Translations under genes and position numbers: made by a program
The notes under the pieces: model-generated
Databases searched by the model: none
What the model was told of the DNA's origin: nothing
The model's input: the letters and a program-made list of their open reading frames with translations, nothing else
Shown here: one piece after another, positions 24,775-36,889 of the stretch
Numbering within the stretch: position 1 is the stretch's first letter
Layout of the letters: each line of letters starts with the position of its first letter
From: Liolophura sinensis
Lineage: Eukaryota > Mollusca > Polyplacophora > Chitonida > Chitonidae
DNA: 64,000 nt
Assembly (NCBI RefSeq): GCF_032854445.1
Contig: NC_088299.1
Location: 4,937,001-5,001,000, forward strand
Direction of reading: 5' to 3'

Positions 24775-25010
24775 GGTGTACAAGTCTTGAAGGTTTTGTG
24801 TACAAACCGAGAGTGTTTTGTGTACAAACCCAGGAGGTTCCGTTTACAAACCCAGAAGGTTTTGTGAACAGACCCAGTAGATTTCGTGTACAAACCCAGG
24901 AGATTTTGTGAAAAGGCCGAGGAGGCTTCGTGTACAAACGCAGGAGATTTTGTGAACAGAACCAGGAGGTTTCGTGTACAAACCCCAGAAGATTTTGTGA
25001 ACAGACCAAA
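24775..25010. repeat. 22-bp minisatellite, about 10-11 units
   Basis: Imperfect units of the type TTTTGTGTACAAACCCAGGA and TTTTGTGAACAGACCCAGGA follow one another with a 22-bp period. The later units alternate between the 'GTGTACAAAC' and 'GTGAACAGAC' versions, giving a 44-bp higher-order period. The reading frames across it on both strands are by-products of the repeat. Confidence 0.93.
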
Positions 25011-25254
25011 TATCTCGAAAACAGCTTCCGTACAGATCTGTGGTTATCATGGCCTAATTTGCGTACAAAATATGCAACACTACACTTACTTAGATCTTCT
25101 GCAACTCATCGGATAAACGAGAATAATGTCATTCGCTCGAACGCTTGTTGAAAAAATCAGACATCCGTTATAATTTACTGAGATGCGCATCGACTTAAAT
25201 ACTCATTGACATGCACACAAATATAATCACAAAAAGAGATTCCATCATATACAG

Positions 25255-25828
25255 TTAAAGGTGGAGAAAACATAAAAATGACAAAGCTCAGATGAAAGAG
25301 TGCGAAATGTTATTCCAATAGTCTCCAATATTTTTTCCAATATTTCCTTAAGGAGAAAAGACACTTGAAAATAATTTTTGCATGGTGGGTATTTGGGACC
25401 ACCTTTTGGTATTTATAGTCTTTGCTTAATAATGGCATAAATGAAGATGTAACACAGGTAAAATAAATGTTTTTGCACTAGAATTTGTTCTTTTCAGCTA
25501 ACAAATGTATTGATCCTCAATTTGGATCATATTTATAATATGTTAATATGTTCATAAATATTATCATAATTTAGGTTAAATGCATATGTTTCCATATATA
25601 TAAATAAAATTTATTAGACAAGCATCACATTCTTATTTAGAACATTATTTGCAACAATGATAAATATCAAAATTTGGTCCCAAATACCCACCATACAAAA
25701 ATATTTTCAAATACCCTTTTCTCTTGAAAAAGAAATTCCCTCAAAATATTAAATATCATATTTGCAAACAACTTTTGACGCTCTTTCATCTGATTTTGAC
25801 ATCGTTTTTATGTATTCTGCACCTTTAA
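25255..25828. mobile_element. MITE-like element with long inverted ends, TTAA at both edges
   Basis: TTAA at 25255-25258 is followed by AGGTGGAGAAAACATAAAAA, and 25825-25828 is TTAA preceded by a segment whose complement starts AGGTGCAGAATACATAAAAA. The inverted ends extend about 150 bp (left 25259 to about 25410, right about 25670 to 25824). They share ATCAGATGAAAGAG (left CTCAGATGAAAGAG), GAGAAAAG and ATGGTGGGTATTTGGGACC. The interior is AT-rich with no coding frame, so it is non-autonomous. TTAA duplications are typical of piggyBac-group elements, but a TA duplication (Tc1/mariner group) fits the same bases. Confidence 0.85.
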
Positions 25829-25839
25829 AAGTGTATGGC

Positions 25840-27830
25840 TCTGTTGAACATACAATGAAAAAAAAACTGGACTAGCTTTTCAGGTTCGTTTTTTTTACTA
25901 AATTCACATCTGTTTTAACGCATAGACCCCCGTTGTTTAAGTACGAGTGCCAGTAGAAGGGTTAGAATATTTAGTGTAATAACGCTACCACACTGACCAC
26001 TGTCGCCTCTCATTAGTGTAGGAAATATCATATTGCGATGTAAGAATATTTCAGCTTTGTATGATATACGTGGTCTGCACTAAGCTAAGCGTATAGATGT
26101 TCAAATAAATACTACCAGTGCTCTGTGCCCTTTGTGACAGACAATGTAGAAAAAGGACCCACAAAACGTGCTTTTGTTCCTGTCACATCATTGTGCAAGC
26201 TCAGAAAGTCACGCACCTCGTGCTGATGGTAAGTTCATGTTGGTGAGACGCAACAAGCAAATAATGTCAACGAACACTGGGGATTTCCAGGAAATGTGGA
26301 AAGCTAATACCGGACCAATATTTCAGTGTCTGCCAAGGAGTTAACTAATGGATTCATAGCACGTCGGAAACAGACACGCCATGAACGACCAACTAGGGCT
26401 AATCATGACAAGATGTACTCAGGCAATTTTGTATCATGTTTAGACGTCACAAGGTCATCAACCGAATTTTGCAGTACGAAAAACAAGGACCTTGATGAGG
26501 CGTGAAATTTACTCTATATTTTGCTATAAAACAGACTGAATAACGCTCTAGAGATCCTGTTTTGTTGCTAGAGTAACATTTCAGATCAAAGGCGGAACAT
26601 ATCTTCGACATCAGATTTAAGTGTTGTGTCCAAAATACAGCGCTGTACAGGAGGTCCTGTTTTAGAGTTGAGCAAGATTTGTTGAAGTCTGAATGAATAT
26701 ACTCCACTAGAGTTATTATGAACTTGTGAATACTCCATATATTTCGGTATATTCTAAATGAATGTGTATGCTGAAGTCAAGGTGATATACAGGATAACTG
26801 GTTTACGGTATTCATTTTTCTCTCTGCAGTGTGTCAGTACCATGTATTTTTTTACCAAAGTATAAGTCTTACTCCAGTGCGTCTGGGTTTTGTGTTTAGC
26901 GGAAATGTTGTTTTTTTCATGAGTGAATTAAGATCAAGATAAATCGATGAAAAGGTTTTAATGAGATTTACAAAACCCTGCAGAAATCTGTTACATCTTG
27001 CAGATAATTGAGATTAAGAGTCAGTATCAAACTGCATCCCCTTGTGTCTGAAACTTTAAACGCAAGATGATATACAGTGATGCACTAAGGCCACAATTTT
27101 CATGCTAATTCCATCTTTGATTTGAAAATTTGAAATTACCGTTATCTGGGCTTACACTTTTGTGAAATAGGGAAGTTTTGAATTTTGACTAAGAACATTT
27201 CGGTTTTCAAACCATCAACCAGACACGCAGACATCTAATCGTCAGCAGTCATATCAGCTTCTGGATAAGGAACTTGAAGATTCGTGTGGGAAAGTTCATT
27301 ATTGACTTGCTAAGGGGGGATTGGTCATCTTCTCGTACAACTGACAGCTATCTTAAAAGTGAAAAATGCTGGAGTACAACGACAGTGTTAAGCAACAGTC
27401 TAATGCACAAATAAATAAATAAATAAATAAACCATCTGAATCATTGGCAAGTGTCAGGAGATCAGATTTTATGGTGAAAATGCGAATATGGCCAAAAGGC
27501 TCTCATAACGAAATATATCAGATAGATGCAGTTGTCATTTCTGAAAGTGGCCAGATCGTGCTTGGGAATTTGAAAATGTTAAGACTTATATATTCGAATC
27601 CCGCATTATGTTTTTATCCAAAGTTTGCTTCCACTCATCACTGGTTCTGAAAATGTCAGAGTTTGGTGGGCACCTAATAAAAACTGCGTTAAAGCCAAAG
27701 GAACTGTAAAACTGGAGTTAGCATCAGTTTATAGACTATTGAAAAGTGTTTCTGAAAATACCTTCAATCATTTTTTAAATTTTGTTTTTCTGTGAGTTAA
27801 ATACAGTCAAGGGTTTTGAATGTATGGTGG
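25840..27830. other. AT-rich interval, no gene seen
   Basis: Only a short (AAAT)n tract at 27410-27431 was recognised. The 86-codon minus-strand frame at 26447-26707 has no recognisable domain and no repeat context. Confidence 0.4.
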
Positions 27831-27839
27831 ACTTTATGG

Positions 27840-28195
27840 ATCATATTGTAACGTACGTGTCGTCAAGTCACGTAACCTTTCCTACACTTCTGAAGTTGGG
27901 AGACCTGGGATCAAACCCAGGTTGGGTCAGGCTTTAGAAATAGTACTTTTGTTGCCCCGTCTGGCGCTCACCGCTGAGAGGTTAGAGCAAGGACACAAGA
28001 CTTATTGGATGGTGTCAATATAATGTGACTGGATGGGGTGTCATGTCTGGTGTCTTTCATTGGCGGCAGTACTTTGGCGACATGGGCTCGCCAAGCCACA
28101 AGAAGACACAGAATATGTACACAAACCTAATGGCTCCTCGTCATATGACTGAAAAATCGTAAATCCGACATAAAACCTCAAGCAATTATTCATTC
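27840..28195 (+). repeat. SINE family B1, nearly complete
   Basis: It carries a B-box-like GGGATCAAACCCAGGTTGGG and the body TGTCAATATAATGTGACTGG, GGGGTGTCATGTCTGGTGTC and AAGACACAGAATATGTACAC. The tail is CTCGTCATATGACTGAAAAA and ends near ATTCATTCATT. It is the best-preserved B1 copy in the window and the reference for the others. Confidence 0.9.
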
Positions 28196-28509
28196 ATTTT
28201 CTGCACTTTTCTTGCTCAGTCCTGAATAAAAGTCATGTGAACTGTCCTAGAAAAAGCATATATAATATTAAATGTGTGTTGTAAGGACAGAAAAAGTCGC
28301 TGTGACGTCACTGAGGAAATACGTTATCAATATCATCTATTGAGCCACCGCACAATCAAAACATTTGACTGTTAGACTGAGAAGAAAATTTTCAAAAATT
28401 TCGTCAGGTATTTTCAGGATCGAATATCGTTCTACTGTTTTTACCTCATTTTATTCTTTCCCTTTAGCCTTACCCAGTGAAAACTTGAACTTTCAATAAT
28501 CTTTACCTT

Positions 28510-28610
28510 TTGAATGAATGAATGAATGATTATGGCTTAATGTCACATTGGTATATTATACAACAGCCATGTTGTTATGAGAACATGTTTCAAACAGGAG
28601 AAAGTGAATA
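28510..28610. repeat. (GAAT)n-led dispersed repeat fragment
   Basis: GAATGAATGAATGATTATGG is followed by TTAATGTCACATTGG and CAGCCATGTTGTTATGAGAA. The same order, diverged, occurs at 58450-58540 and about 4515-4580. The AATG tract sits at one edge in each copy, as in a SINE tail. Confidence 0.65.
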
Positions 28611-28789
28611 CATTTTGAAAGATTCTAGTTCCGGCAATATGTTTACAAGAATCATTAACGGCAGCAAAACGTCCTTAAAGGATAAATGAAAAGGTACCGT
28701 AAAACACAGAGTATCTATTCAGGGAAAATAAAAAAAGATATGCCAAAAAAACATAGGTACATTTTTTCATTTTTGAGGCATATTTCATA

Positions 28790-28960
28790 TTCTTAATAAC
28801 CTATCTATTTTATGTACATTTTCCGTTAATGGTCGGGAACATTTGAAAATGACGTCATCGATGAACATACTAGTAACGCGGGAACAACTCAGCTACCCCA
28901 ATTCGGTCTCCCCCCTCAACAAAGTTGTTTTGACAGCTATCACCGTTGACGTCATCACAG
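28790..28960 (-). repeat. Dispersed repeat shared with the 36-55 kb duplication
   Basis: In reverse complement this matches 49720-49870. Shared phrases are TGACAGCTGTCAAAACAACT, the purine-rich GGGGGAGGTAAGCTG-like stretch, and TGTTCATCGATGACATCATT. A shorter related part is at 39390-39520. No coding sequence is seen. Confidence 0.7.
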
Positions 28961-28969
28961 CGCACTACT

Positions 28970-30015
28970 TCATTTCCTGACTGCCCGCCTGGGCTTTAGG
29001 AAAGCTAATGTGTACACCCCAAGAAGAAAGCCGAGAAGCGTTTTAGTTCTTCTGCAGTACAGGTTAGGGCACATCCTAAACTCCATGTAAAGGAATGAAA
29101 AGCAGGCGTTTCATGTATCTTTAACAGATTTTGAAAATATATGGATGGCAGTGAAGAGACGAGTTCGCGTGATAACGATAATAAAATGTGAAAGAAATAA
29201 TTTATTATGGACAAGTATCTATGTGTACAAAGCACATGCACAAGGAAATAGCGTAGCAGCATAAAGTAGGCCTAGCGATAACACCCATGAAAGGGGAGAT
29301 AATTCCGACTCCCGAAATTTGCAATCCGAAATTTAAACGTTACTGATAAACAACAATTTGTTGTTTATATCTGTGTATATCGTTGCTTTTTATTTTTATT
29401 TTGGTTGCATTTAGCGTGATAAGAGTTTGACAAATGAATTGGCAATAGCTTATTGGAGAAACCCTTCCACTTGTGTCAATCATTGGTTAGGACAAAAGCA
29501 AGGAAACCAGATTAGTTATGAAATGGTCTTGTTGATACGTTAACATGCAGCTAAGCTATGCTGAAGCACTATCATGTCAAAAAACAGAATCGTTTGACTG
29601 GCTCGATTATCGACCTTTCCATTTCGTAAGTTTTTACCTCATAATTATCAACCTTGAATGACGTATTTTAATGACGTTATTATTTTTTTATGCAATGAGC
29701 TTTGAAACTAAAGTTTAGTGATTGCAATTGTAATTTACAAGCTCCGACTTGATGTCACTCTGTCTGACTATGTAAATTTCACACGGCTCTTTTAGATTCT
29801 TTGCAGTCTTCAATACTATTTCACCTTTGATGCTAAAATTTTGATCAAATGTGTCCATATTTTAACATTTTTAATAATTGCGAATTGAAGAGGATGATCT
29901 TCTGGCACCTTAGATGTACACAATATGTCATCCCACAGCGGGACAACAGCACTTTAATCGCCAAATTAGAAGGCTCTATTGGCGATGCTTTCTGAAGGTA
30001 AACGAAATTCAAGAA
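28970..30015. other. Interval with no recognised feature
   Basis: AT-rich sequence. The 85-codon minus-strand frame at 29005-29262 shows no domain. Confidence 0.4.
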
Positions 30016-30022
30016 TGTTGAG

Positions 30023-30245
30023 TTAGTGAGTGCTTGGGGTTTAACGTCGTAGATAACAATTTTTCAATCATATGACAACGAAGGAATCCTTAGAGTGAAT
30101 GTACGTGTAATGTGCCTCCTTCAGGCAGGACGGATTTCCACCGCTCTTTTATCTAATGCTGCTTCAATGAGACGACTTACCGAAGGCATGTAAGCCGCCC
30201 GGCCCGAGCCATTATACTGATACGTCGCTGAACGATCCCCTTAAT
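30023..30245 (-). repeat. SINE family B2
   Basis: On the minus strand the 3' tail (GTCATATGATTGAAAAATTG, then ACGACGTTAAACCCCAAGCA) lies at the left. Inward lie AAGGATTCCTTCG, AAATCCGTCCTGCCTG and AGATAAAAGAGCGGTGG, and the head region lies near GTATAATGGCTCGGGCC. Related copies are at 36218-36405 and 41732-42085. Confidence 0.88.
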
Positions 30246-30254
30246 ATCAAGAAT

Positions 30255-32430
30255 ATTGAAATCTGGTCATGTTAAGGACTGTCTGCTAGATCGTGAATCC
30301 ATGTTTTTTAAACTTCAGGAAATATTGCAATCTCTAAGGCGAGACGTCTCTATGTCTAAATTTCATTGTAAGTGTTAAGTTTTAGTTTCGGAAACACCCG
30401 TTAACAAATTGCATGTAAATGTAATAACTTCCATGTGTTTCAGAAAAACGAGAATGAAACAGTGAAAAATGTTAGAATTTGAGAAAACTCAAATGAAGAA
30501 GATTTTTTTCTGAACATGCCATGTATGTCTTTGTCCTGATTACTTTGTAGAGGAAAGAACACTGCGGGCTGTGTGGTTGTTTTGCATCAGTTATTTACTG
30601 TGGAACACAGATTACAGGGTCTCGAACAAAGGCGTCAGGCGTTGTCCTGTGTGTCGTATACATCAGAAAAAAAGGGAGGAGCGCAAAGATTTTCACGTCT
30701 TCCAATCAGATATATTTTTTTTTAAGTTACTTAACTTCTTAAGTGGCAAGAATAGCCTAAAAAATCTACGGGATGTCATGGAAATTTGAGAACAGATCCT
30801 GGGGGAACAGTTTCAGTTTTTAGGGCTAGGTGATTTGGAGAACAATCCTCTTCTCAAGGACAATGGTGGGATGTATTGCGTGAACTGTGGTTTGGGTGTG
30901 GTAATGCAATATAGCTGAAATTAACCTAGATCTGTAAAGAAGTCTTTTTAAGCAGTAAAGAGAAAAGCAGTGCCAACGGCACCGCTGTACCGTCCTCTTG
31001 AGCTAAATAATCCTATGTTAGGGTTGGAGTTTGATGTTGGGAGGAAGGTGTTGTTTGTGTTAGCGACTAATTATTTGAACCGATAGAAAGCCATACCATT
31101 ACAACGCAGAAGGAAAAAAAAAACTATCCGGAAATTACTGCAAAATACAACCATTTAGACAATAATCAAAGTTCTTCTGTAGTATTCTTAAAGGCGATTA
31201 GCCAAGTACAAACATTTTACATTATGCCCCTTGTGTCCCGTACATTCAACGTGTCCCTTGGGATGCTATAAATCTTCTCTCCTCCACGTTAAATGGGCAA
31301 CTAAGACCGCTTTGGCGCCAGCCATCGATGAAAAACAAGGCAATGACATAATCACGCATAGTTAAACGAGTAAAAGCGAGACCATTAAATGAAGATTTGA
31401 AAGTGAACTTTTGACTTCAAGCCCCAGAACAACACAAGTATTCCTGTTGTTTTACTGGACAGAGAATTAGGGAGATTCTCTTTTAATTTGCTTTTTCTCT
31501 TGGCATTGTCACGGCCACACGTGGAAAGACCCATTCAGATTAAACATAAAACATACAGTTCACCACTGAAGGAAAACATGATTTTTGGGGGTATCGCTGA
31601 GTATACGATAGTTTTGTATTGCTCAATGAAGAAACAATAACGTTCTAATTTGTTTTTCAGGTTAGCTGTGATTTTTTTCAACTCATACACTTCTATCATG
31701 CGTCTGACACATCTTCACATAATATGATTGGTCGCGACTGGCACTTTCGCTTGTACCACAGCTCTCACCACATCCGATCGGACTTCGGACTGCGGTCTTA
31801 TTAAGGCAAGGTGTCTAAATTGTTGGCGTTTTCTCCGAGCTGGTCGCGTGAAATAGACACGTGAAATATGACAAATCGCTATAATATAGCATCGTCTTTT
31901 ATTCATCGTCTTTTATTGGACTGTCGTTTATAATTACCATAGCGATGTACATCTGACATAAAGTATATCCAGTTCTGTGTTGCGTTTACAATCCATAATA
32001 TCAAAGATTGAGTGCTTATCCTTTTCACAAGGGCATTAGATGTTTTAGAGAAGAAGGCGTCAGTTTTTAGACAATGTCGTCAGAGGTGTCACTTCAAGTA
32101 TTCTTGGTCTACGTACAAGGGCGACCTGACACTATTCCACGTAATCTACGGTTAAAAATATTTGGAACAGATTCAAGAGAACTGTTACAAAATGTAATTT
32201 GATACTTTTGCGTGCTACTGCTAAACATAATGATGTAGAAAAATACTAACAAAAATAGAGAATAACAAATGGCTAAACCAACGAACTGCAGGCGAATTGA
32301 TCTTAAAGATATTCAACATAAATGCCATACGTAATGCACGTCTGTCTAAAAATATCACTGGTTTGAGAACACTGACATTTACAAAGCATCTGTTTCAAAC
32401 TAGTGAACAAAGGGTGAATAAACATTTGAA
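30255..32430. other. Interval with no recognised feature
   Basis: Neither coding nor repeat signatures were recognised over these 2.2 kb. Confidence 0.4.
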
Positions 32431-32439
32431 GATATATTT

Positions 32440-32570
32440 TATATAACTGAAGACGTACAGCATAGAGTAAAAACAGACCAGCGACGAAAGTGTGACAGCT
32501 GGCAAAAGATCACACGAATCCCGTGAAACACGGCCTCTTGTCAGTTGAAGCTTATCCCTAATGTTATGAA
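32440..32570 (+). repeat. Short dispersed repeat (copy 2)
   Basis: Resembles 2100-2210: AAGACGTACAGCATA, AAAACAGACCAGCGACGA, GTGTGACAGCTGGCAAA and CGGCCTCTTGTCAGTT. See the first copy for the other relatives. Confidence 0.55.
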
Positions 32571-32721
32571 AATAATATAATTCACAGTGCCAGTCCAGTG
32601 GGCATAAATGGAAGATCAGTTCCTAATAAGAAGCCCGTTATCCGCATGTTCTATAATGAATTTTTTCCTTTCTAAATCGTTCCGCTCTCAGCCGTGTATA
32701 TGAAAAAATGAATGCAGGAAT

Positions 32722-32775
32722 GAATGCTTAGGTTTTAACGTCTCACCTAACAATTTTTCACTCACATGACGACGT
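32722..32775 (-). repeat. SINE family B tail fragment
   Basis: GAATGCTTAGGTTTTAACGT followed by CAATTTTTCACTCACATGAC is the reverse complement of the B-family tail. The rest of the SINE is absent. Confidence 0.7.
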
Positions 32776-32844
32776 TAGGAAATAAGAATATATCGAACAT
32801 TTTTAGCATCATACAGAGTATAAAATTTCACGCCTCAATTAACT

Positions 32845-33075
32845 TGATTTATTTACTTATTTGATTGATGTTTTACGCCGCAAAAGTATTTCGCTAACGA
32901 CTACGGCGGCCAGCATTATGGGTGGGGAGTGGGGAGGTTGCTGGAAGATCTTCCCACGCACGACTGAAGAGGAAGCCAGCATGAACTGAACTTGAACTCG
33001 CACCGACCGCATTGGTGAGAGGCACGTGAGGTATTGTGGTGGGCTAGCAAACTAACCACCAGGCCACAAAAGCCC
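32845..33075 (-). repeat. SINE family A, internally deleted
   Basis: The 3' end lies at the left (TTTGATTGATGTTTTACGCC) and the tRNA-like head at the right (GGGCTAGCAAACTAACCACC). The central CCGGGCAGAGCCCGG-type block is deleted between GGGTGGGGA and GGTTGCTGGAAG. Confidence 0.88.
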
Positions 33076-33091
33076 TTCAGTCGACTTGAGT

Positions 33092-33479
33092 GATCATTAT
33101 GATGAAAAGGCTGTGATTACCGCTATGCCCAATATAGAGCAGCAATGTGGTTAGATCGACGACCTTGAGCGTGTGCTCATAAGGTATCTTGTTACTGGAG
33201 GACGCTGTGTGGCAGGATGGTGATCTGAGGACTTTGAAAGAGAGAGAACCTGTCTGGACACACCCAAGGCAGGGAAATCTTTAGATCAATATGATGAAAA
33301 GGCGGTGAGATTACCGCTATGCCCAATATAAAGCAGCAATGTGGTTAGATCGACGACCTTGAATGTGTACTCATAAGGTATCTTGTTACTGGAGGAAGCT
33401 GTGTGGCAGGATGATGATCTGAGGACTTTGAAAGAGAGAGAACCTGTCTGGACACACCCAAGGCAGGGAAATCCTTAGA
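33092..33479. repeat. 192-bp tandem duplication
   Basis: Two adjacent units begin at 33092 and 33284. They share GATTACCGCTATGCCCAATA, GCAATGTGGTTAGATCGACG, AAGGTATCTTGTTACTGGAG and GACACACCCAAGGCAGGGAA. Only about ten differences are visible, so the duplication is fairly young. I see no open frame common to both units. Confidence 0.95.
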
Positions 33480-33489
33480 AAAAAACGTG

Positions 33490-35440
33490 TTTCGCTTTAT
33501 ATCACAATACCCATGTGGGTTCAGTTGTTTTGCACAAAAGTGAGTGTGAAGGATCTTGTAACCATTATATTGACGTGTTTGTGAAAAGGGTTTCCTCTGA
33601 TACCAACCACTGAGGTTTGAGTGAACCGGAACCGGAAGAATTAGTAGATTTCGCCAGTCTCACTGCTTACGGCCTTGGTGACAATAAGGGGTCGGCAGCG
33701 ACCGTGTGGTCGATTTTGCCGACTAACGTTCGCTTGCACCAATGAGGTGTGCATATCTGAAAGTGACACGTGAGAAAGTTAGTAATTAACTTGCTAAGGT
33801 CGGTGATTTACCCATGGCACTTCCGTTTCTTCAACCCATAAAACTCAACGGCGATGTCTTAAGTCAGCATGTTCTAATCTCGACTGCAGTTCATACAGCT
33901 AAAATGGAATCGTGACGTTTTAATAGGGTAGCCATAACCGTAAATAAGCTCTGGCCATTCACCACGCACAAAAATGACCACCTGGCTGACCTTAAGCACG
34001 ACGTGCCATCAATAGTCTAGACCGTTTCTCAGGATACGAAAGGAGCAGGCACGTCTCGACTGACCATTTCCCATACATCATCAACGACACGGAATTAACA
34101 CCAGTGCGCACACCCTCAGTAGCATAACAGAAAATGACTGCACTTCTGTTAATTATAAAAGGACGTGGTCAAAAGTTGAGGACGTAGGTATCGTCACGCT
34201 CCTGTGAGACAGCGATTTTTCCTCTCGTCACACTCTATGAATACAGTGGTACCGCACATGTACTAATCAGTTGTGAGCAGTTATTTTCTATCTACAGACA
34301 CAGACTTCGATTAGACTTGACGCAGAATAAAATGAGGAAGATCGTTTGTCTTGTCAATTTCACCTTGAAACAGATATATGGCTGACAAATCGAAGACTGA
34401 TGTTTTCAGCAACAAAATTTTTTTGGCACACGCTGTATACTCTGAATATTTACGCCCAGCAAAGATTAAAAAATGAGCGACAGTCGACAGATTTATGATT
34501 CATTGATATATGTAAAATTTCGACCAAAGAAAATTTCTAGTTTTGCGAAGGAAGATGAACAATATATTACCTTTTGACATCTGGATTTCAGTCGATAAAT
34601 CAGATTTTTGGATAATGAAGGCACAAGACGAATGAAAACACTAAAAGAAACCAAACAGGTCTTTCTGAGCTAACAAATACACATGTTGACCAAATGACCC
34701 CATTTGAATCAAGATATGGACCGCGACTCTGACTCTTGGAATACTTCTACAGATATCTTCTGAATGAGGAAAACAGTTTTAGTGTAACGCAGAAGAAAAT
34801 CGAGGCTTTCATGTTGGTAAATCTATATTTCCAACATGCTCTGTACATCCGGGCGATGGCATAAATGTATGCCTTACCAAAATGAAAGCTTGTCTTTCTT
34901 CGGAGTTGCACTTTTACTCTATTACGTGCAACCAATCAGTGGATCCAATAGCTTCCGGAACAAAAACGACTGGCATTGTTGTCCAAAACGTCGTAAATGT
35001 ATATGTAAGTGCCATTATTGTAACGTTCTGTTTTATTCTAAACATTGCTTTAAAGCGAAAACTTCAATACCTATGACGTTTTTCCCAGCTATCTTTGGTC
35101 TTGCCGGTTATTATGTCTTGAATAAAATCGTGACAGCGATGTTAATCTTATGGTGAACTATAACGTGGTGTCCGGGTAATCGCCCACATGGCACTAACTT
35201 TGTCTAAAAGTAAATGCCAACCAAAGGACATAGTGAAAATCTGTGGAAATTATCAGCTAGATGATAAAGCTTCGTGTCATGTCACACCAGCCAACTGATT
35301 AGACGAGCGATGTTAATCGGTCGTAGGCGTTATAAGAGACGTTCAAGGTGAATGATCGCAAAATTCCAATTTCCAGCCTTTGACTGATTCTACCGGACAA
35401 TTAAGGAGGTATATCATTAAGTTCTTCTCCCAGATAACTA
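33490..35440. other. Interval with no recognised feature
   Basis: No repeat or coding similarity seen. Overlapping frames of 106 and 64 codons at 34836-35156 have no recognisable domain. Confidence 0.4.
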
Positions 35441-35446
35441 TCTTCC

Positions 35447-35695
35447 ACTGCGCGGCGCATTGACCCAGGAGCCTTCCACCAATACGTTCGCTGTGAGCTG
35501 AGTTCAAGTCCAGCTCATGCTGGTTTCTTCTCCGACCGTACGTGGGAAGATCTGTCAGTAATCTGCGGATGGTCGTGGGTTTCTCCCACGCTCTGCTCGG
35601 TTTCCTTCCCACCATAATGCTGGTTGCCGTCGTGTAAGTAAAATATTCTTGAGTACGGCATAAAACGCCAATCAAATAGATTAATAAATAAATAT
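35447..35695 (+). repeat. SINE family A, 5' shortened
   Basis: The head begins at GCGCGGCGCATTGACCCAGG, so the A box is missing. The B-box-like GAGTTCAAGTCC, CCGTACGTGGGAAGATCTG, CCACCATAATGCTGGTTGCC and the complete tail up to AATAAATAAATA follow. Confidence 0.93.
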
Positions 35696-36217
35696 CAACT
35701 GATTTTGGTTTTAATGTTATTAATGAAACTGATCTTTTGGAATTGTGATTTGAATAGTTAGCTAACTAACGTCGTACTTAAAAGGAGAAAGCTGGCATAA
35801 ATCGCGGAGTCCATCACATCCTCCATCTTTAACACCCTGTAATTTATGATGGGGGTGTGTTGCCTCTCAGCCAATAGGAGTCATTAAGACTGCCAGCTTG
35901 TTCGTGTAAACTGGGAATCTACGTCCAACATTCCAGTTTCCCGATAGTCAAGCGGATAACGAACTGTACTGTTCGCCACCTCCCGGAAAGAAGAGTTCTA
36001 CCGGAAATGTACGAACTGCACTTCGGCGATTTCCGACTGCAATTCTCATTCTAACACAGAAGGCTTCAGGACTAGATCTTAGGCAAAATGGAGTCGCCCA
36101 CAGCGGATTTTGGCGCTGACTTTATTTATAATTTGTCAACTTTAGGTACATATAAGAATGTTTTATGGCATGCACCTGTGAGGAAAAGTATACTCTTTTC
36201 AATGGTATTTGATTGAT

Positions 36218-36405
36218 ATTTAAAATTTCTTCTCCTTTAACAATTTTTCTGTCATATGACGACGAAGGAGTCCCTAGAGTGAAAGTACGTGTAATGTGCC
36301 TCTTTGTTGCAGGACAGATTTCAACTATTTTTCCAGTGGTGCTTTAGTGAGACGATTTACGATTAAGCCGCTACGTCCGAGCCATTATACTGATACGGGC
36401 CAGCC
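36218..36405 (-). repeat. SINE family B2, part
   Basis: The minus strand shows the tail (GTCATATGACAGAAAAATTG at the left) and the AGGGACTCCTTCGTCG and AAATCTGTCCTGCAAC blocks. It ends near GATACGGGCC, where a family A copy in the opposite orientation begins. Confidence 0.82.
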
Positions 36406-36585
36406 AGTCCAGTTCATGCTGATTTCCTCTCCAGAAGCAACCTGCGGATAGTCGTGGCTTTCATCCCGGGCTCTGCCCGGTTTCCTTCCCAAAATAATAC
36501 TGTCCGCCGTCGTATAAGTAAAATATTCTTGAGTTCGACGTAAAACACCAATCAAATAAATAAATAAATAAATAAATATATATAT
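36405..36585 (+). repeat. SINE family A, 5' truncated
   Basis: It starts within the body (CAGTTCATGCTGATTTCC) and continues with CAACCTGCGGATAGTCGTGG and CCCGGGCTCTGCCCGG, then the tail CGTAAAACACCAATCAAATA with six AAAT units. Confidence 0.92.
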
Positions 36586-36889
36586 AAATTATAAATATTA
36601 GGCATTAATGGATAACTGGTGTTCCATCGGTATTTTATGAAGACAACGTTACTATACAATTAGAATATTTAGGGTATCAGCTAATCAGAAGTAAACAGTG
36701 AAGATGTACCTGGATATTTTCAACTTTCGGAATAGATTCCGGATTACACGTTTTAATTAGGTTAAAATTCGGTACACCAGGCTGACATCATAAGCGCGGT
36801 ATTGTACAGGACAGAGTGAAAGAAATATTTGAATGGCCAATGTTTTGGTCTTTCGTATTACTCGAATGATTCCAGTCTATGCCTTGAAA

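Noticed and set aside
24731-25050. Overlapping frames of 68-92 codons with repeated CTQNLLGLY-like units
   Set aside because: They are products of the 22-bp minisatellite and appear on both strands.
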